Translations under genes and position numbers: made by a program | NCBI GenBank assembly: GCA_013397695.1 | Contig: VYZI01000002.1 | Coordinates: 4,017,565 to 4,081,564, forward strand | DNA from: Centropus unirufus | Taxonomy: Eukaryota > Chordata > Aves > Cuculiformes > Centropidae | Reading direction: 5' to 3' | DNA length: 64,000 bases | Notes under the pieces: model-generated | The model's input: only the letters and a program-made list of their open reading frames with translations | Databases searched by the model: none | What the model was told of the DNA's origin: nothing | Part shown: positions 38,370-49,200 of the stretch, piece after piece | Numbering within the stretch: the stretch's first letter is position 1 | Layout of the letters: the number at the start of each line of letters is the position of its first letter

Positions 38370-38573
38370 AAAATACACGGTAAGGATGACGCAAGAGACC
38401 AGCTTGCACAGAGAAGCTGTGGAATATCTGCCCTTGGAGGTAACTGAACCTAGACCAGATTTAACTCTGAACAACCTCATCTAACTTCAAAGCTAGCCCT
38501 GCTTTGAGCAGGCTTTTGGATGAGACAACCTCCAGAGAACCCTTCCAATCTGAATTATTCAGTGATACTATGA
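38370..38573 (+). mobile_element. CR1 LINE 3' end
   Basis: Follows the CR1 3' coding end and UTR: 'gagaagctgtggaatatctg' (the segment before the final CR1 codons), 'cccttggagg', then 'agccctgctttgagcaggc' and 'cccttccaatctgaattattc', ending in a degraded tail near 'gatactatga'. 5'-truncated, plus strand. Confidence 0.8.
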
Positions 38574-39644
38574 CATCTGTCAGATGCTCTGGCTCTAGGT
38601 AACCACCAAACAGCCTGCTTTCATATAATCAATTCACAGGAGTGTAGGCAGGAGTGAGACAAGCTTTTACACCCTGAGAGGAAGTTACTGCCTGGTTCCC
38701 TGTCAGCAATACCTGTCAGAGATGGAAGAATGACCAGGAGGAGGAAAAGTATGCCTTTCACGAGAAAGAGAATCTTGTTCGAGGTAGAGGAACTAGACAG
38801 ATACTTTTCCTTTGGTTTGTGTCGAGGGAAAATAATTTGGGAATGTTATCAATCAATACGTCTTTAAGCAATCAGCTCACTAAAAGGTTTTTATTTTTTT
38901 TACTGAGTCAAAAAGTAAGCTAATACACAATATGAAAGTGAATTTATTTTTGGATCCTTTGTATAATATAAAATAATTTCTAGTGGCACAAAAACTTATG
39001 TTTTTAAAAAATCTTTTACTAATGTATTCTTAAATTATTGTGTTAAATGCTTAAATTATAAATATAACTCACAGTAAATTATATCATCGAAGTATGATGA
39101 CATAATTTTAAAGCAATTATTTTCCAGCCCAAATGCTAAATTGAGAATACTATCACACTATGTTCAGAGGAAAACCACTATATACTTCTTAAGCACAGGT
39201 CTGTGCAAATTTCACTCAATTACAAATTTATATAGTTTTTTTGAGTTCAAACCTAGTGCCTTTTATATTAATAAAACTGAGTTAATTAATACTGAAAGCA
39301 CATACAACTGAAAACATTCTTAGTTCCAATGAAAATACAAGAACCCACATTTGAAAATAAAAGTAGTTTTCTCTAAAGAAAAGTTTTAGCACTAATTTTC
39401 TGATTTACTGTTTATCACAGGATGATAAGATCTCAAGATCCCAGGATTAAAGTGTACATTGCTCAGACAAGTGTCTAAAATGGATAATGCAAGTAGTTCT
39501 ACACTGACTTCTTCAAATTATGCCCACAGCCACAAATGTTAACTTACCCTTTTATTTTTTCATCACCTGCTCCCTAATACTAATAGCTAAAAAGTGAATA
39601 AAAAATAAATTGCTAAAAATAACTTTCATGCCAATCTTCGGCAG
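38574..39644. other. Non-coding unique sequence
   Basis: No gene or repeat recognised. Confidence 0.45.
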
Positions 39645-39725
39645 AGAATCACAGAGCAATGCAAGCACTAAGGGACCAATGGAAATAATGTAGTTCTACT
39701 CCTTCTTAGAGTGGGCTCAGTTTGT
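39645..39725 (-). mobile_element. Faint CR1 3' end (very old)
   Basis: 'agaatcacagag', then 'aagggacc', and 'atgtagttctactccttc...agagtgggctca' correspond in order and spacing to the minus-strand CR1 terminus. Similarity is low, so the call is tentative. Confidence 0.45.
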
Positions 39726-40929
39726 GGCATGGGCTTGCAACACGTACTGTACCTTTAATGAGGTGCAGGTAGATATATTCTATCAATATCCCTGTGCCGA
39801 ATGGCACAGCATCAAAAGACAGCATCTAAAGGCGTTATCAGAATTAAGAGGATATGTTTGGCCAGTCTAACCAACAGCATGTATACATCCTGCTGGTGTT
39901 TTCATGAAGAAATCCCCTTTCTTTAAATTTGTTACCGATTTAGCTAATGAAGTCACAATTTCACTTAAACCCAACTTTGTATACCTTTTTATTTTATCTG
40001 ATGTAAGTTCTGACTGAAAGAGTAAATCGAAGGAAGGCAAAAAGGGAGAAAGAGAATAAAAATGTACATCCTATTCCATATTAACAATATTTCTAACACC
40101 ATAACATTGAAAAATAGAGGAAGATAATTACCTCACACAGTACTGTGTATGTAGGTCTGAATTTAAATATGTGAAGTATTTTTTGCAAGACCATGGAATT
40201 TTTTAGCTGCCATAATAACCTGTATTTCCCCCTGTGTAAATGTTTATTTCTACTCTACAACCCAAACTCAAAACACAATTTTTGGTTCACAAATAACTAG
40301 ACTTATGCTAAAACATAATTGTTACTTTTTACATAATGACTGTTCTCTGAAGTGTATTCCCTGCAGATTTGTGCAGTTCTTATTCTCTCAGGTGCTTCAA
40401 GCTTCATCTATCTCTCAGTATAGAAAACATAAAGCATGATACAAGAATGCATAAAAAAGTCATAACATATGCTGCTTTTACCATATGACAAGCATTTTTA
40501 CACCAATATGTAGTGTGAAAGTGACTACCACTGAAAAAGATCTGGTGTCTTAATTTTTCACTCTTAAAGGATTCACTTCAGGTTTTGTTAAAATAAAGGA
40601 TGGTCGGACAGCCATTGATGTGAAGGGGGAAGGGGTTGTGGTTTTCAGTAGGATTCTGTAAGTTTTTATTGCAGGGCAGAACTCTCCCACAATTGTCTAT
40701 GGCTGAGACTCAGAATAGGACAGAAGGGTGTGTGAGAGCAGTGGGGTATTGTTTACAGTTCTGCCACACTTCATTTTCTGGTCTTGGGCAAGCCACCTAG
40801 TTTCACTGTCTCATTGAATATATTTAGAATTTGAAATCATTTCCACAGTGTTTGTATGTGCCATAACTAATCCACCAGCTACCAAATTTGATCTCATTTG
40901 TGATAGTGTATCCTGTCTTAACTCGCACT
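39726..40929. other. Non-coding unique sequence
   Basis: No gene or transposon recognised before the large CR1 copy. Confidence 0.45.
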
Positions 40930-41192
40930 GTTCTGTCACCAGCCTCTTATGATGAGGGGAGGGCAGATTATATTGGGCTTGTGCGTGAGAAGCTGAGGTT
41001 AGAGAGACAGGCTGCTAGGGAGAGCCCTCAGCCTGTTGCTCTGAGATGTGCTGTCTACACTGAAGCACACTTGAAGTCTTACGAAGATGAGCCAAGTGCA
41101 CCTGAAATAATAGGAGCCAACAAGGAAACACTGGTGAAATAATGGAATTATGGGGTGCTCCTAAGAAGGTGACAAGGCTGGCAGCCCAACTG

Positions 41193-41926
41193 AAGTGCAT
41201 GCAGCATGGGCAACAAATAGGGGTAGGAAGCCACCATGCTACTAGAAAGCTACAACATAGTTGCCATTATTGAAAATTGGTGGAAAAACTTCCACAGTTG
41301 GCTACTGATGTCTACAGGCTGTTCAGAAGGGCCGGTGAGGGAAGAGGGATAGAGGCATTTCCCTCTGCATCAAGAATTGCATAGAGTGTGAAAAGCTGCC
41401 TCTGAAGAACAGGCGAAAGGAAGTTGAAAGCCTATGGGAAAGAATTAGAGAGGTGAAAAAGGGAACCACGTGGTTGTTTTCTACTACAGGCCACTTGATC
41501 AAGCTTTCTTAGTCCAGCAAGAAGAGGACTTGTGCTCACAGGCTCTTTTCCTGCTGTGGGACTTAAACCACTCCAACATCTGCTGGAAATGTTTCACAGT
41601 GAGCTGTGAGCAATCCAGGAGACTCCTGGAAGGCACTAAGGATAACTTCTTAAGCAAGGTAATAGCTCTACTAAAGGGGATGCTATACTGGACCTGATTG
41701 TCACTAATGCAAATGAGCTAATTGGTGACATCAAGTTTGGAGGTTCTCTGGAGTGCAGCGATCATGCACTGGTGGACTTCACAGTCCTGAAGGACATGCG
41801 AGCAAAGAATAAAGTCAGAACCCTGAGTTCTGGGAAAGCAAAGTCCAGCTGTTCAATGAATTCGTCAATAGGACCCTCTGGGAATCTGCCCTCAGGGACA
41901 AGGAGACAGAACAGAGCTGGCAGATC
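41193..41926 (+). pseudogene. CR1 ORF2 endonuclease domain remnant
   Basis: Apurinic/apyrimidinic-type endonuclease of CR1 ORF2, which in active copies nicks target DNA for target-primed reverse transcription. Visible motifs in order: YYRPLDQ (41482 on), the LLWDLNHSNICW segment where active copies have GDFN, CEQSRRLLEGTKDNFLSKV, and an intact Ser-Asp-His catalytic motif at 41757-41765 followed by ALVDFTVLKDM. The parts lie in different frames with stops between them, so no protein is made. Loss of Gly-Asp-Phe from the GDFN motif would itself impair catalysis. Confidence 0.85.
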
Positions 41927-42750
41927 TGACTATGGATGTTGTCTATCTTTAGGCCCTTTGACATTGCCCTCTCCCACGCCCCCCAATATCTTTATTTCTA
42001 AACGGGAAAGATGTAGATTAGATTGGGGGACTGTTCAGGGAATGAGGAATTGCTTGGATGGTTGCATCCAGGGGATAACAGTCAACAGATGAATATCCTC
42101 ATAGAGATCGGTGACAAGCAGCATCTCTTAGAAGTCTGTACTGATATCAGAACTGTTTAATATCTTCATCAATGACATAGTAGGATCGTGTGCACTCTCA
42201 GCAAGGCTGGAGACAACACCAAGCTGAGGGACAAGATGCCACCAAGAGGGACCTGGACAGGCTCAAGAAGAGGGCCCATGTGAACCTCTTAATGTTCAAT
42301 GAGGCCAAGGGCAAGGTTCTGCACCTGGGTTGGGGCAAACCCTGGTGTCAAGAGAGACTGGGAATGAAGAGATAGGAAGTGGTGCTGCCAAGAAGGACTT
42401 GAGGGTACTCGTGGGCATGAGCTGGCAATGTGTGTTTGCAGACCAGAAAGCCAACAGTGTCCTGGGCTGTATGAAAAGAAGCAGGGCCAGCACGTCTAGT
42501 GTTCTGATCCTACACCTCTACTCTGAGGAGAGCCAACGTGGAATACAGCATGCAGCTCTGAAGTCCTCAGCACAAAAAAAGATCAGGGGTTGTTGGAATG
42601 GCTCCAGAGGAGGGCCACAAAAACAAGCAGAGGGATGCTCAGCCCTGAAGACAAGGCTACATGGATGTCTTATTGTGTCCTCGCAGTATTTAGAGGGGTC
42701 TTATAAGAAAGGTATGGACAAATGTTTTAGTCTGAGCAACCTGATCTAGT
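41927..42750 (+). pseudogene. CR1 ORF2 reverse transcriptase remnant with N-terminal deletion
   Basis: Begins abruptly inside RT motif A ('gatgttgtctatctt', then the AFDI-like codons), continues with SKRERCRLDWGTVQGMRNCLDGCIQG-type sequence, a shortened FNIFINDI segment, RDLDRLKKRAHVNLLMFNEAKGKVLHLGWG (42250-42340) and the C-terminal GCMKRS region. The linker after the endonuclease and the RT fingers are absent, and motif C (FADD) is lost in a shorter gap near 42180-42200. Nonfunctional. Confidence 0.8.
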
Positions 42751-42833
42751 TCAAGATGTCCCTGCTTCTTGCAGGGGAGTTAGGCTAGATGACCTTTAAA
42801 GGTTTCTTCCAGCCCAAGCTATTCTATGCTTTT

Positions 42834-45060
42834 ATTCTCTGGTTTAACTGCAAAACATATCCTAAAACAGTCCCCCTAATAGCTTCTGTTTCCTGTAGCT
42901 TGTCCTTCTCAGTTGCAATCCTTTCCATTGAACCATCTCCTGTCGATCCCTGGAAATGATCTCTACTCTTAGAAAGCAGGAAGATGAGCATTAATAAGTA
43001 CATCAACTGGTGTGACTTCTTCAATATTTTGTACCCCCTCTTTAGACTTGTGCTCTTGGATACAAATAATTGTTTTGTTTGTTTTGCTTTCTTTTGTTTT
43101 GTTCTTTAAACACCCACCAGGACATCACTTATATGATGGATAGCCTTTAATAGTTTATAGACCTTTTGGTGATGCTCGAGGTATGTTGCATTTTTGAAGT
43201 CACTGTTAGCCAATCAAATCAGAAGAGTGTGTATAGATACCCGCACTAAACCTGCCTGTTCATATTTGAGAGGCATACTCATACTCACTGCAACCAAGAT
43301 ATACTAGAGGTGTCTTTGTATTACTTCTATTGAATTAAAGGTAAATGAGACAAAAAGTAGCATAGGCTTATGACGAACTGTATCTTGTGAAGCTCAGTGT
43401 AGAGAGATTAATTTCTCTTTCTCAGCATTGCGAACACCTACACTCAGGGGAGCCACAACCTTCTAAAGTCCTTGGGGCAAGGATCTATCATTTTCTTTTC
43501 TTTGAAATATAATAAATATTTCCCTAGCAAAATTTCATTGTCTTTTGCTGTATTTAATAAATCATATTACTCCATGTGAGCTTTCTGAAGCAACTTTTTT
43601 AAAATTCAAATTTGCTACCAGTTTCCATGGAAAATGATAGAAGCAGTTATTAGGCTGTGAGCATCTGTTAATACTACCACATACAAATATAAAATCCCCA
43701 TTAGCAGCTTCCACTTTTTTTTCCCTTAACATTTCTAACTTCTGAAACATCTGCTTGAGCTATTTTTCTCCTTCCATCTCAACTGATCTGTTGAAGCAGA
43801 GAGAGGTGAGTAAACAGCTTGAGTGTTCAGTTTGAAACATATTAAATAGGAAAAGCTCAAAGGGGAAACATCTGCCGATGTGCAAAAGTCTTTGTTGGGC
43901 TGGGAGACAGCAATTAAGGGCGGAGTAACAGGAAAAAAGAAGTTTTCAAATAGTATTTTAAATATTATCTATCTGATTTTTATAGTTCTTCTGGGTCACT
44001 CAGATTCAGTACCTGGGTCAGACAGGTTAACTGTTATCCACATTAATTTTCCTGTGTTTATGTCTGTAGTACTTCTGACTTGAAAGCAAACATCATCTAA
44101 ATTTAATAACACCTTGTTAGCTTCATAGCTATCATTCATTTATTGCTGTGGCACATGAGGGAGAAAACGAGATAATGTCATGAAAGAAATCAAGCTGCCT
44201 ACAGTTCTAATCAAATCTGTTAAATTTCAAAGCATTAAGTAGCTCCATAGCATCTTGCCAACTTAACCACCTGAATTTAAAAAGGGAGTTTCCAAAAGAT
44301 GGGCATGATTGTGTGAATTCCACAGTCTGTCTGCAAAAGCAAATGTTCACTGAACACCGACAGAGGAAAGAACACCATTGTTTATTCAGCCTTTGATATA
44401 TGAAACAAGAGGTTACTCTTCTGTATTCAGTGCATGATTACAAGATTACAGATTCTTTTAATATGGTTGGTTTGGAAGAAATTCTATAACAGATTCCCAG
44501 GCAAAACATTTTTATTTTTACATAAAAAAAAAGAGAGGAAAACCCCTCCCAACCCTAATGCCCCTGAGGCTGGCCCTAGCCAGATGTTTTAATTTCAGGA
44601 GGTTGATCTGTGAAAGATACCATTCTTTTGTTGTTGTTGCCAGTAAGGTGATGGTAGAGTGACAGCATTCCTGGTCAGATGACAGAAAGAGTCATAGCAT
44701 CTGATGAGAAACAGAGCAATAACAGAAAATTGTGGCTGGCGAACTAAATCCACTCACTTTTTACAGGAGGAAACCAGAATATTTAGATCCAGATGAATGC
44801 ATGGGTGGTGTCATAAATAAGCAAATAAAGTAGATTGTCTATCCTTAAGACCATAAAATCACCTATCACATGTCCTAGTCAGGGCGTCACTCAAGTATTA
44901 AGCCTAGGGTCCCTGAATATAGTATAAAGCTGCCAACTCAAACAAAGGAGGGGTGGAAAATATTTGCGGTCATTTGTAACATCTGAGATTGCCTTTAACT
45001 TGATTTTTCATCTTTTCTTTGGGAGTTTAAAAACTCCAGTGATTCTTTCTGGCTCATTTA
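42834..45060. other. Non-coding unique sequence between the two large CR1 copies
   Basis: No gene. A (TTTTG)n-like tract lies at 43071-43107. The part near 43800-44340 is repeat-free with moderate enhancer-like texture. Confidence 0.45.
43071..43107. repeat. (TTTTG)n-like simple repeat
   Basis: Imperfect TTTTG units. Confidence 0.8.
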
Positions 45061-45490
45061 GAGATAAGACAAGGATCTCATTAGGTCATGCAGAGAGAAA
45101 ATTAGAAAGGCAAAAGCCCAGCTAGAACTCAATCTGGACACTGTTGTAAAAGATAACAAAAAATGTTTGTACAAATATATTAACAACAAAAAGAGAGCCA
45201 AGGAGAGTCTCTGTCCTTCATTGGATGTGGGGGCAGAGTTGGGGAGAGGAACATGGCCACCAAGGATGAGAAAAAGGCTGAGGTACTTAATGTCGTCTTT
45301 TCATTAGACTTCAATAGTCAGATGACTTATTTCCAGGGTATTCAATCTCCTGAGCTGGAAGACAGGGATGGAGAGGAGAATACACAACCCCATAAACCAG
45401 GAGGAAGCAGTTAATGACCTGCTGTGCCATCTGGACACTCACAAGTCTCTGGGACTGGATAGCACCCACCTGAGAGTTCTGAGGTAGCTG

Positions 45491-45973
45491 GTGGAGGAGT
45501 TTGCCAAGCCACTCTCCCTCATTTATCAGCAGTCCTGGTTAACAGGGGAGGTCCCAGATGACTGGAGGCTTGCCAGTGTGATGGTCAACTACAAGAAGGG
45601 CCAGAAGGAGGATCCCGAGAACTACAGACCTGCCAACCTGACCCTGATACTGGGGAAGACAATGGAGCAGTTCATCTTGAGGGCACTCACCTGGCACATG
45701 CGGGATAACCAGGGGATCAGGCCCAGCCAGCATATGTTCATGAAAGGTAGGTCATGCTTGACCAACTTGATCTCCTATGACCAGGCAACCCACCTAGTGG
45801 ATGAGGGGAAGGCTGTGGATGTTATCTACCTGAAATTCAATAAAACTTTAGACATTGTCTCCTGCAACATTCTCCTACAGAAGCTGGCGGCTCCTGGCTT
45901 TGACAGGTGTACTCTGCTGAGTGAAAAACTGTCTGGATGGCTGAGCCCAGAGAGTTGTGGTGAATGGAGCTAA
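45491..45973 (+). pseudogene. CR1 reverse transcriptase, N-terminal half
   Basis: A 160-codon open stretch. In order it shows KPLSLIYQQSWLTGEVPDDW, ENYRPANLTLILGKTMEQFI (RT motif 1-2 region), a QHMFMKGRSCLTNLI segment, and motif A as DVIYLKFNKTLD. Position 45833-45835 encodes Lys where active CR1 enzymes have the catalytic Asp, so this copy could not polymerise even if translated. An in-frame stop TAG at 45485-45487 separates it from upstream RT-linker coding (HLDTHKSLGLD...). A frameshift at about 45915-45940 moves the rest of the RT to another frame. No CR1 start codon applies here; the stretch is just the span between stops. Confidence 0.9.
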
Positions 45974-46286
45974 ATCTGGCTGGCAGCTGGTCACAAGTGG
46001 TTCTCCCTATGGCTCAGTTTTGGGACCAGTCTTTATTAATATCTTTATCAATGATCTGTATGAGGGGATTGAGTGCTCCCTCAGTAAGTTTGCAGATGAC
46101 AGCAAATTGGGTGGGAGTATCAATCTGCTTGAGGGCAGAAAGGCTCTACAGTGGACAGGCTGGGTCAATGGGCTTGAGGTCAATTGCATTAGATTTAACA
46201 AGGCCAAGTGCCAGGTCCTACACTTTGATCACAACCACCCCATGCAATGCTGTAACCTTAGGGAAGAGTGGCTTTTCCTGCAATAG
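45957..46286 (+). pseudogene. CR1 reverse transcriptase, C-terminal part of catalytic core
   Basis: A 109-codon open stretch that continues the RT after the frameshift: VTSGSPYGSVLGPVFINIFI (RT motif B-like region), SKFADDSKLGG with motif C Phe-Ala-Asp-Asp intact at 46089-46100, then NKAKCQVLHFDHNHPMQ. A second overlapping frame is open by chance. The Gly-Val-Pro-Gln-Gly consensus is altered to Gly-Ser-Pro-Tyr-Gly. Sequence details group it with the 3.2-3.9 kb copy. Confidence 0.9.
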
Positions 46287-46293
46287 TTTATAG

Positions 46294-49200
46294 ATTCATT
46301 GCAGAGACGTGAGAAGTTTTCCTATGGCCAAGGTAAGGTACTCATTTGAACCATACTTCTGATCCAGCTTCAGAGGAGATATGCTGATTAAGGAGCTTGA
46401 ATAGAGAAGTATTCCCCCCTTGCCAGGACCAACCCTGCAAGGCAACCCCTCCTTGGAAACTAATTTCTTTGACAGTAATTACTCTTGTGTTTGACAGTAG
46501 CAGGAAGAAGTCTGTTACAAACATTGACATCCCTACGCAGCATGAAGAGATGGTGATATTGTACCTCTGCCCTTTGTGAAATCAGCTTCCTTCCTCCTTT
46601 AAGCCCTTTCCAGGGATATGGTAGTGACAGTTCCAGGGACCTGATTTGAGGGAAGCCTTCCTGTGAGTGGCCTTACGAGATAAATCATGAAACTAGCTAT
46701 AAATCTGTTTGGAAGCTATGCCAAGCCCTTCACTTAAAAATACTGGAAATAAGTCTCTTTGCTGTGATCCATTCAGTACTGGCTACATCAGGACATTTAT
46801 ATTAAAGGAACAGAACCAAACCCTCCGTAGTAGCTCTGCCTTCTGCTAACAATGTGGAAATGAAAGAAAAATTTGAACAGGGTAGCCATGTAGTAGGCCT
46901 AGATTTTCCCTAAACTAGTCACTAGAAAATGGGATATCTTTGTATGTTTTCTCACTTTTAAAGTCCCTTTCTTTTTAGAACTGTTAAGCCATTATTATTG
47001 CAGTACATAAAATTTACCACATTCAAATAAGCCATCTTCTTTCCTTGCTGTAAGTGTATGCCTCCTCTGTCACCGAAGGATGTGCTAATTCTGAGAACAA
47101 CTTGTTTTGGTTATTTAAATTCAGTAATATTTTCATCGCCTGTACCAGTCTTTGGAGTTTCTTGCACTCGTTTCAGTTATATAATGCTGCAGTGCCAGCA
47201 ACCATCTGCTTAATTTTACAACATGTTTGGATTAAAATTTAAACCAAGGTTTTTAAGCTCTTCAGAAAAATAGAGTTACCACTAGACTTTTAGACAGAGG
47301 AAGCATGTTTCATTTATCCCAATCTTCTAAACATATCCTATATTAAAAATATCTATATAGAAAGAAAAACAGAGAAGCTAGATAAAGCTGGGATATTTAT
47401 AGAACACATTATGTTAAAAAAATTGATTAGCCATAGAAATAACCAAAACAATCTGGTTTTCAAAATCTTTGGGTTAGTTCTAGTGGTTTGATTTTGATTT
47501 TAAAGAAGAGTTGGTGTCTTTTTTTTTTCGAGAAAAATAGTGACACAATAACACATGGGCGTTCTTATTTTGCCGTACCTTTTTGGTCTGTGTAAGGCTC
47601 AGGGGGTTTTCTAGAGGAAAAGACTTGACTTCCCCTCCCTTTCTTCTATTTGAGATAATTCTGAGCTTAATTCAGGCACAAATGAAATACTAATTAGTCT
47701 TTTAGACTGGAGAGAAACTACCAGGAGTATAGTATACATGTAAAATCTCCTCTAAATATGAACATAACAATATCTGGAAAAAATATATGTGAGGTAGGGA
47801 ACTTTTATTTATTTTTCTGGAGGTGAAGATGAGCAAAAGGCTGCCTGAAATATGAACCTTGCATAAACCTTAGAAAAGTACATTCTTGAGTTCCTGCTTG
47901 TGGGATATGTCCATTGGCTGTTTATAATTGAAAGATGGTTGTCCCAGAACTTCCCTGTCCCCTCACAAAGCTTTTTCTTTTCAATGGAATGGAATATTTT
48001 TCAAGAGAAGTTTAGTTATGTAGATTGGAGAGCGGAAGGCAATAAGAGACAAAGAAGAATGCTCCGCAGATACTTTTAATATGGTGTGTGGATAACTTTA
48101 ATCTTTCCTTCAGATAAGCCAGACTATTTATTTCTCTAAAGACAAAGACAACAATACTAACCATAGTAGCAGTGTTTTGTGTCTGTCTCCTCTTCACTGT
48201 AACCAGTAACTGTTTAATACAAGATCCCAGCATGAACAGTAGCTGCACATGGGCAGGGAGGGGTTTCTGTTTCGCAGTTAACTGCAGTATCCTGCTCTGC
48301 TCACCATCCACATGTTCTCTGCTAAATGTTGGTAGAACATCGAGAGAAAGGTGTATGCTCTGCTCAGATAGGCCTGCTTATGTGTTGATTAGGGGAGCCT
48401 CCAAGGAGGTGGAAAGTACAATTTTAAACACCTGAATCTGAAAAGGAAGTTGAAACTGTCTTTTTATGTCCTGGATAAGGCCTGTCTGCCTTGCCACTTA
48501 TGCGGACAACACTATAACTATCACCAGCCAGGCTCCAGAAGAGATCCTGTCTCATGCCTCTGAAATAAAGGATTTAAGTGGGAAAATGGAGGGGTGGGTA
48601 TTAGTCCATGATTCAGGCTATGATCAGAGTGAGTCTCTGAATCTGTTCTCTCAAAATGGATTATTTTTTGTTTTGATTTTCCTTTGACTAACAGTGAAGC
48701 TATCTTTAGTCATGTACTAGCTATAATGGATCCCATTCTGAGATACCCAAGTCCATGCCTTGGGAAGCTACATTACTTTTTCAAGAGTATAAAATTGCTG
48801 CTGCACTGGTCTTAGGCACAGAAATCCTTTATTGAGTACAATCTTAGGTATCTGATAATAAAAAAAGGAAGTAGTGAGGGAAAGAGAAGATGAAATATCT
48901 TTTGTGGAATTTTCTAACATATGAGGAAAGAAATATTCTTAATTCCAAGACAAATTGTATTTCATGTAATTTGCTTCCAGAAAACAGAAGTACTAATAAT
49001 ATACGTGTCAAATTAGTGATGGAAATAGCTAAGCAGTGGAATGATATAATGATGGTATATAAGCAAAGGTGACCTACTAATGAATAATGTGGGAAGGAAA
49101 GACTGACAAAGTGTTAATTGATATGTCAAGCCAGTGACGTCAAGATGTCAATCAGTTGCATAGAGGAAGAGAAATTAGTCGGTGAAGAATATGCAGTGAC

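Larger units (their letters stand above)
40930..42833 (+). mobile_element. CR1 LINE, long copy with endonuclease, internal deletion in ORF2, complete 3' end
   Basis: The longest CR1 copy here. An 84-codon open stretch ending at 41142 (EKLRLERQAARE...) precedes the recognisable ORF2 start near 41190, where the 'catgcagcatgggcaacaaa' segment begins the endonuclease. It may be the end of ORF1 or leader sequence; I am unsure. The endonuclease follows to about 41925. The text then jumps to RT motif A (DVVYL-like at 41935) and continues through the RT thumb and C-terminal region to the 3' UTR and a degraded tail ('agcccaagctattctatgc') ending near 42833. Frameshifts and stops occur throughout; inert. 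Confidence 0.9.
45085..46293 (+). mobile_element. CR1 LINE, ORF2 middle segment, truncated at both ends
   Basis: Begins in the linker after the endonuclease ('agaaaggcaaaagcccagct', the KAKAQLELNL segment) and runs through the whole RT catalytic core to the RLGEEW-like segment near 46270, where similarity stops without a 3' UTR or tail. The lack of a 3' terminus is unusual for a simple 5'-truncated insertion and implies a later deletion or rearrangement at the right side. It retains the longest CR1 reading frames in the window. Confidence 0.92.
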
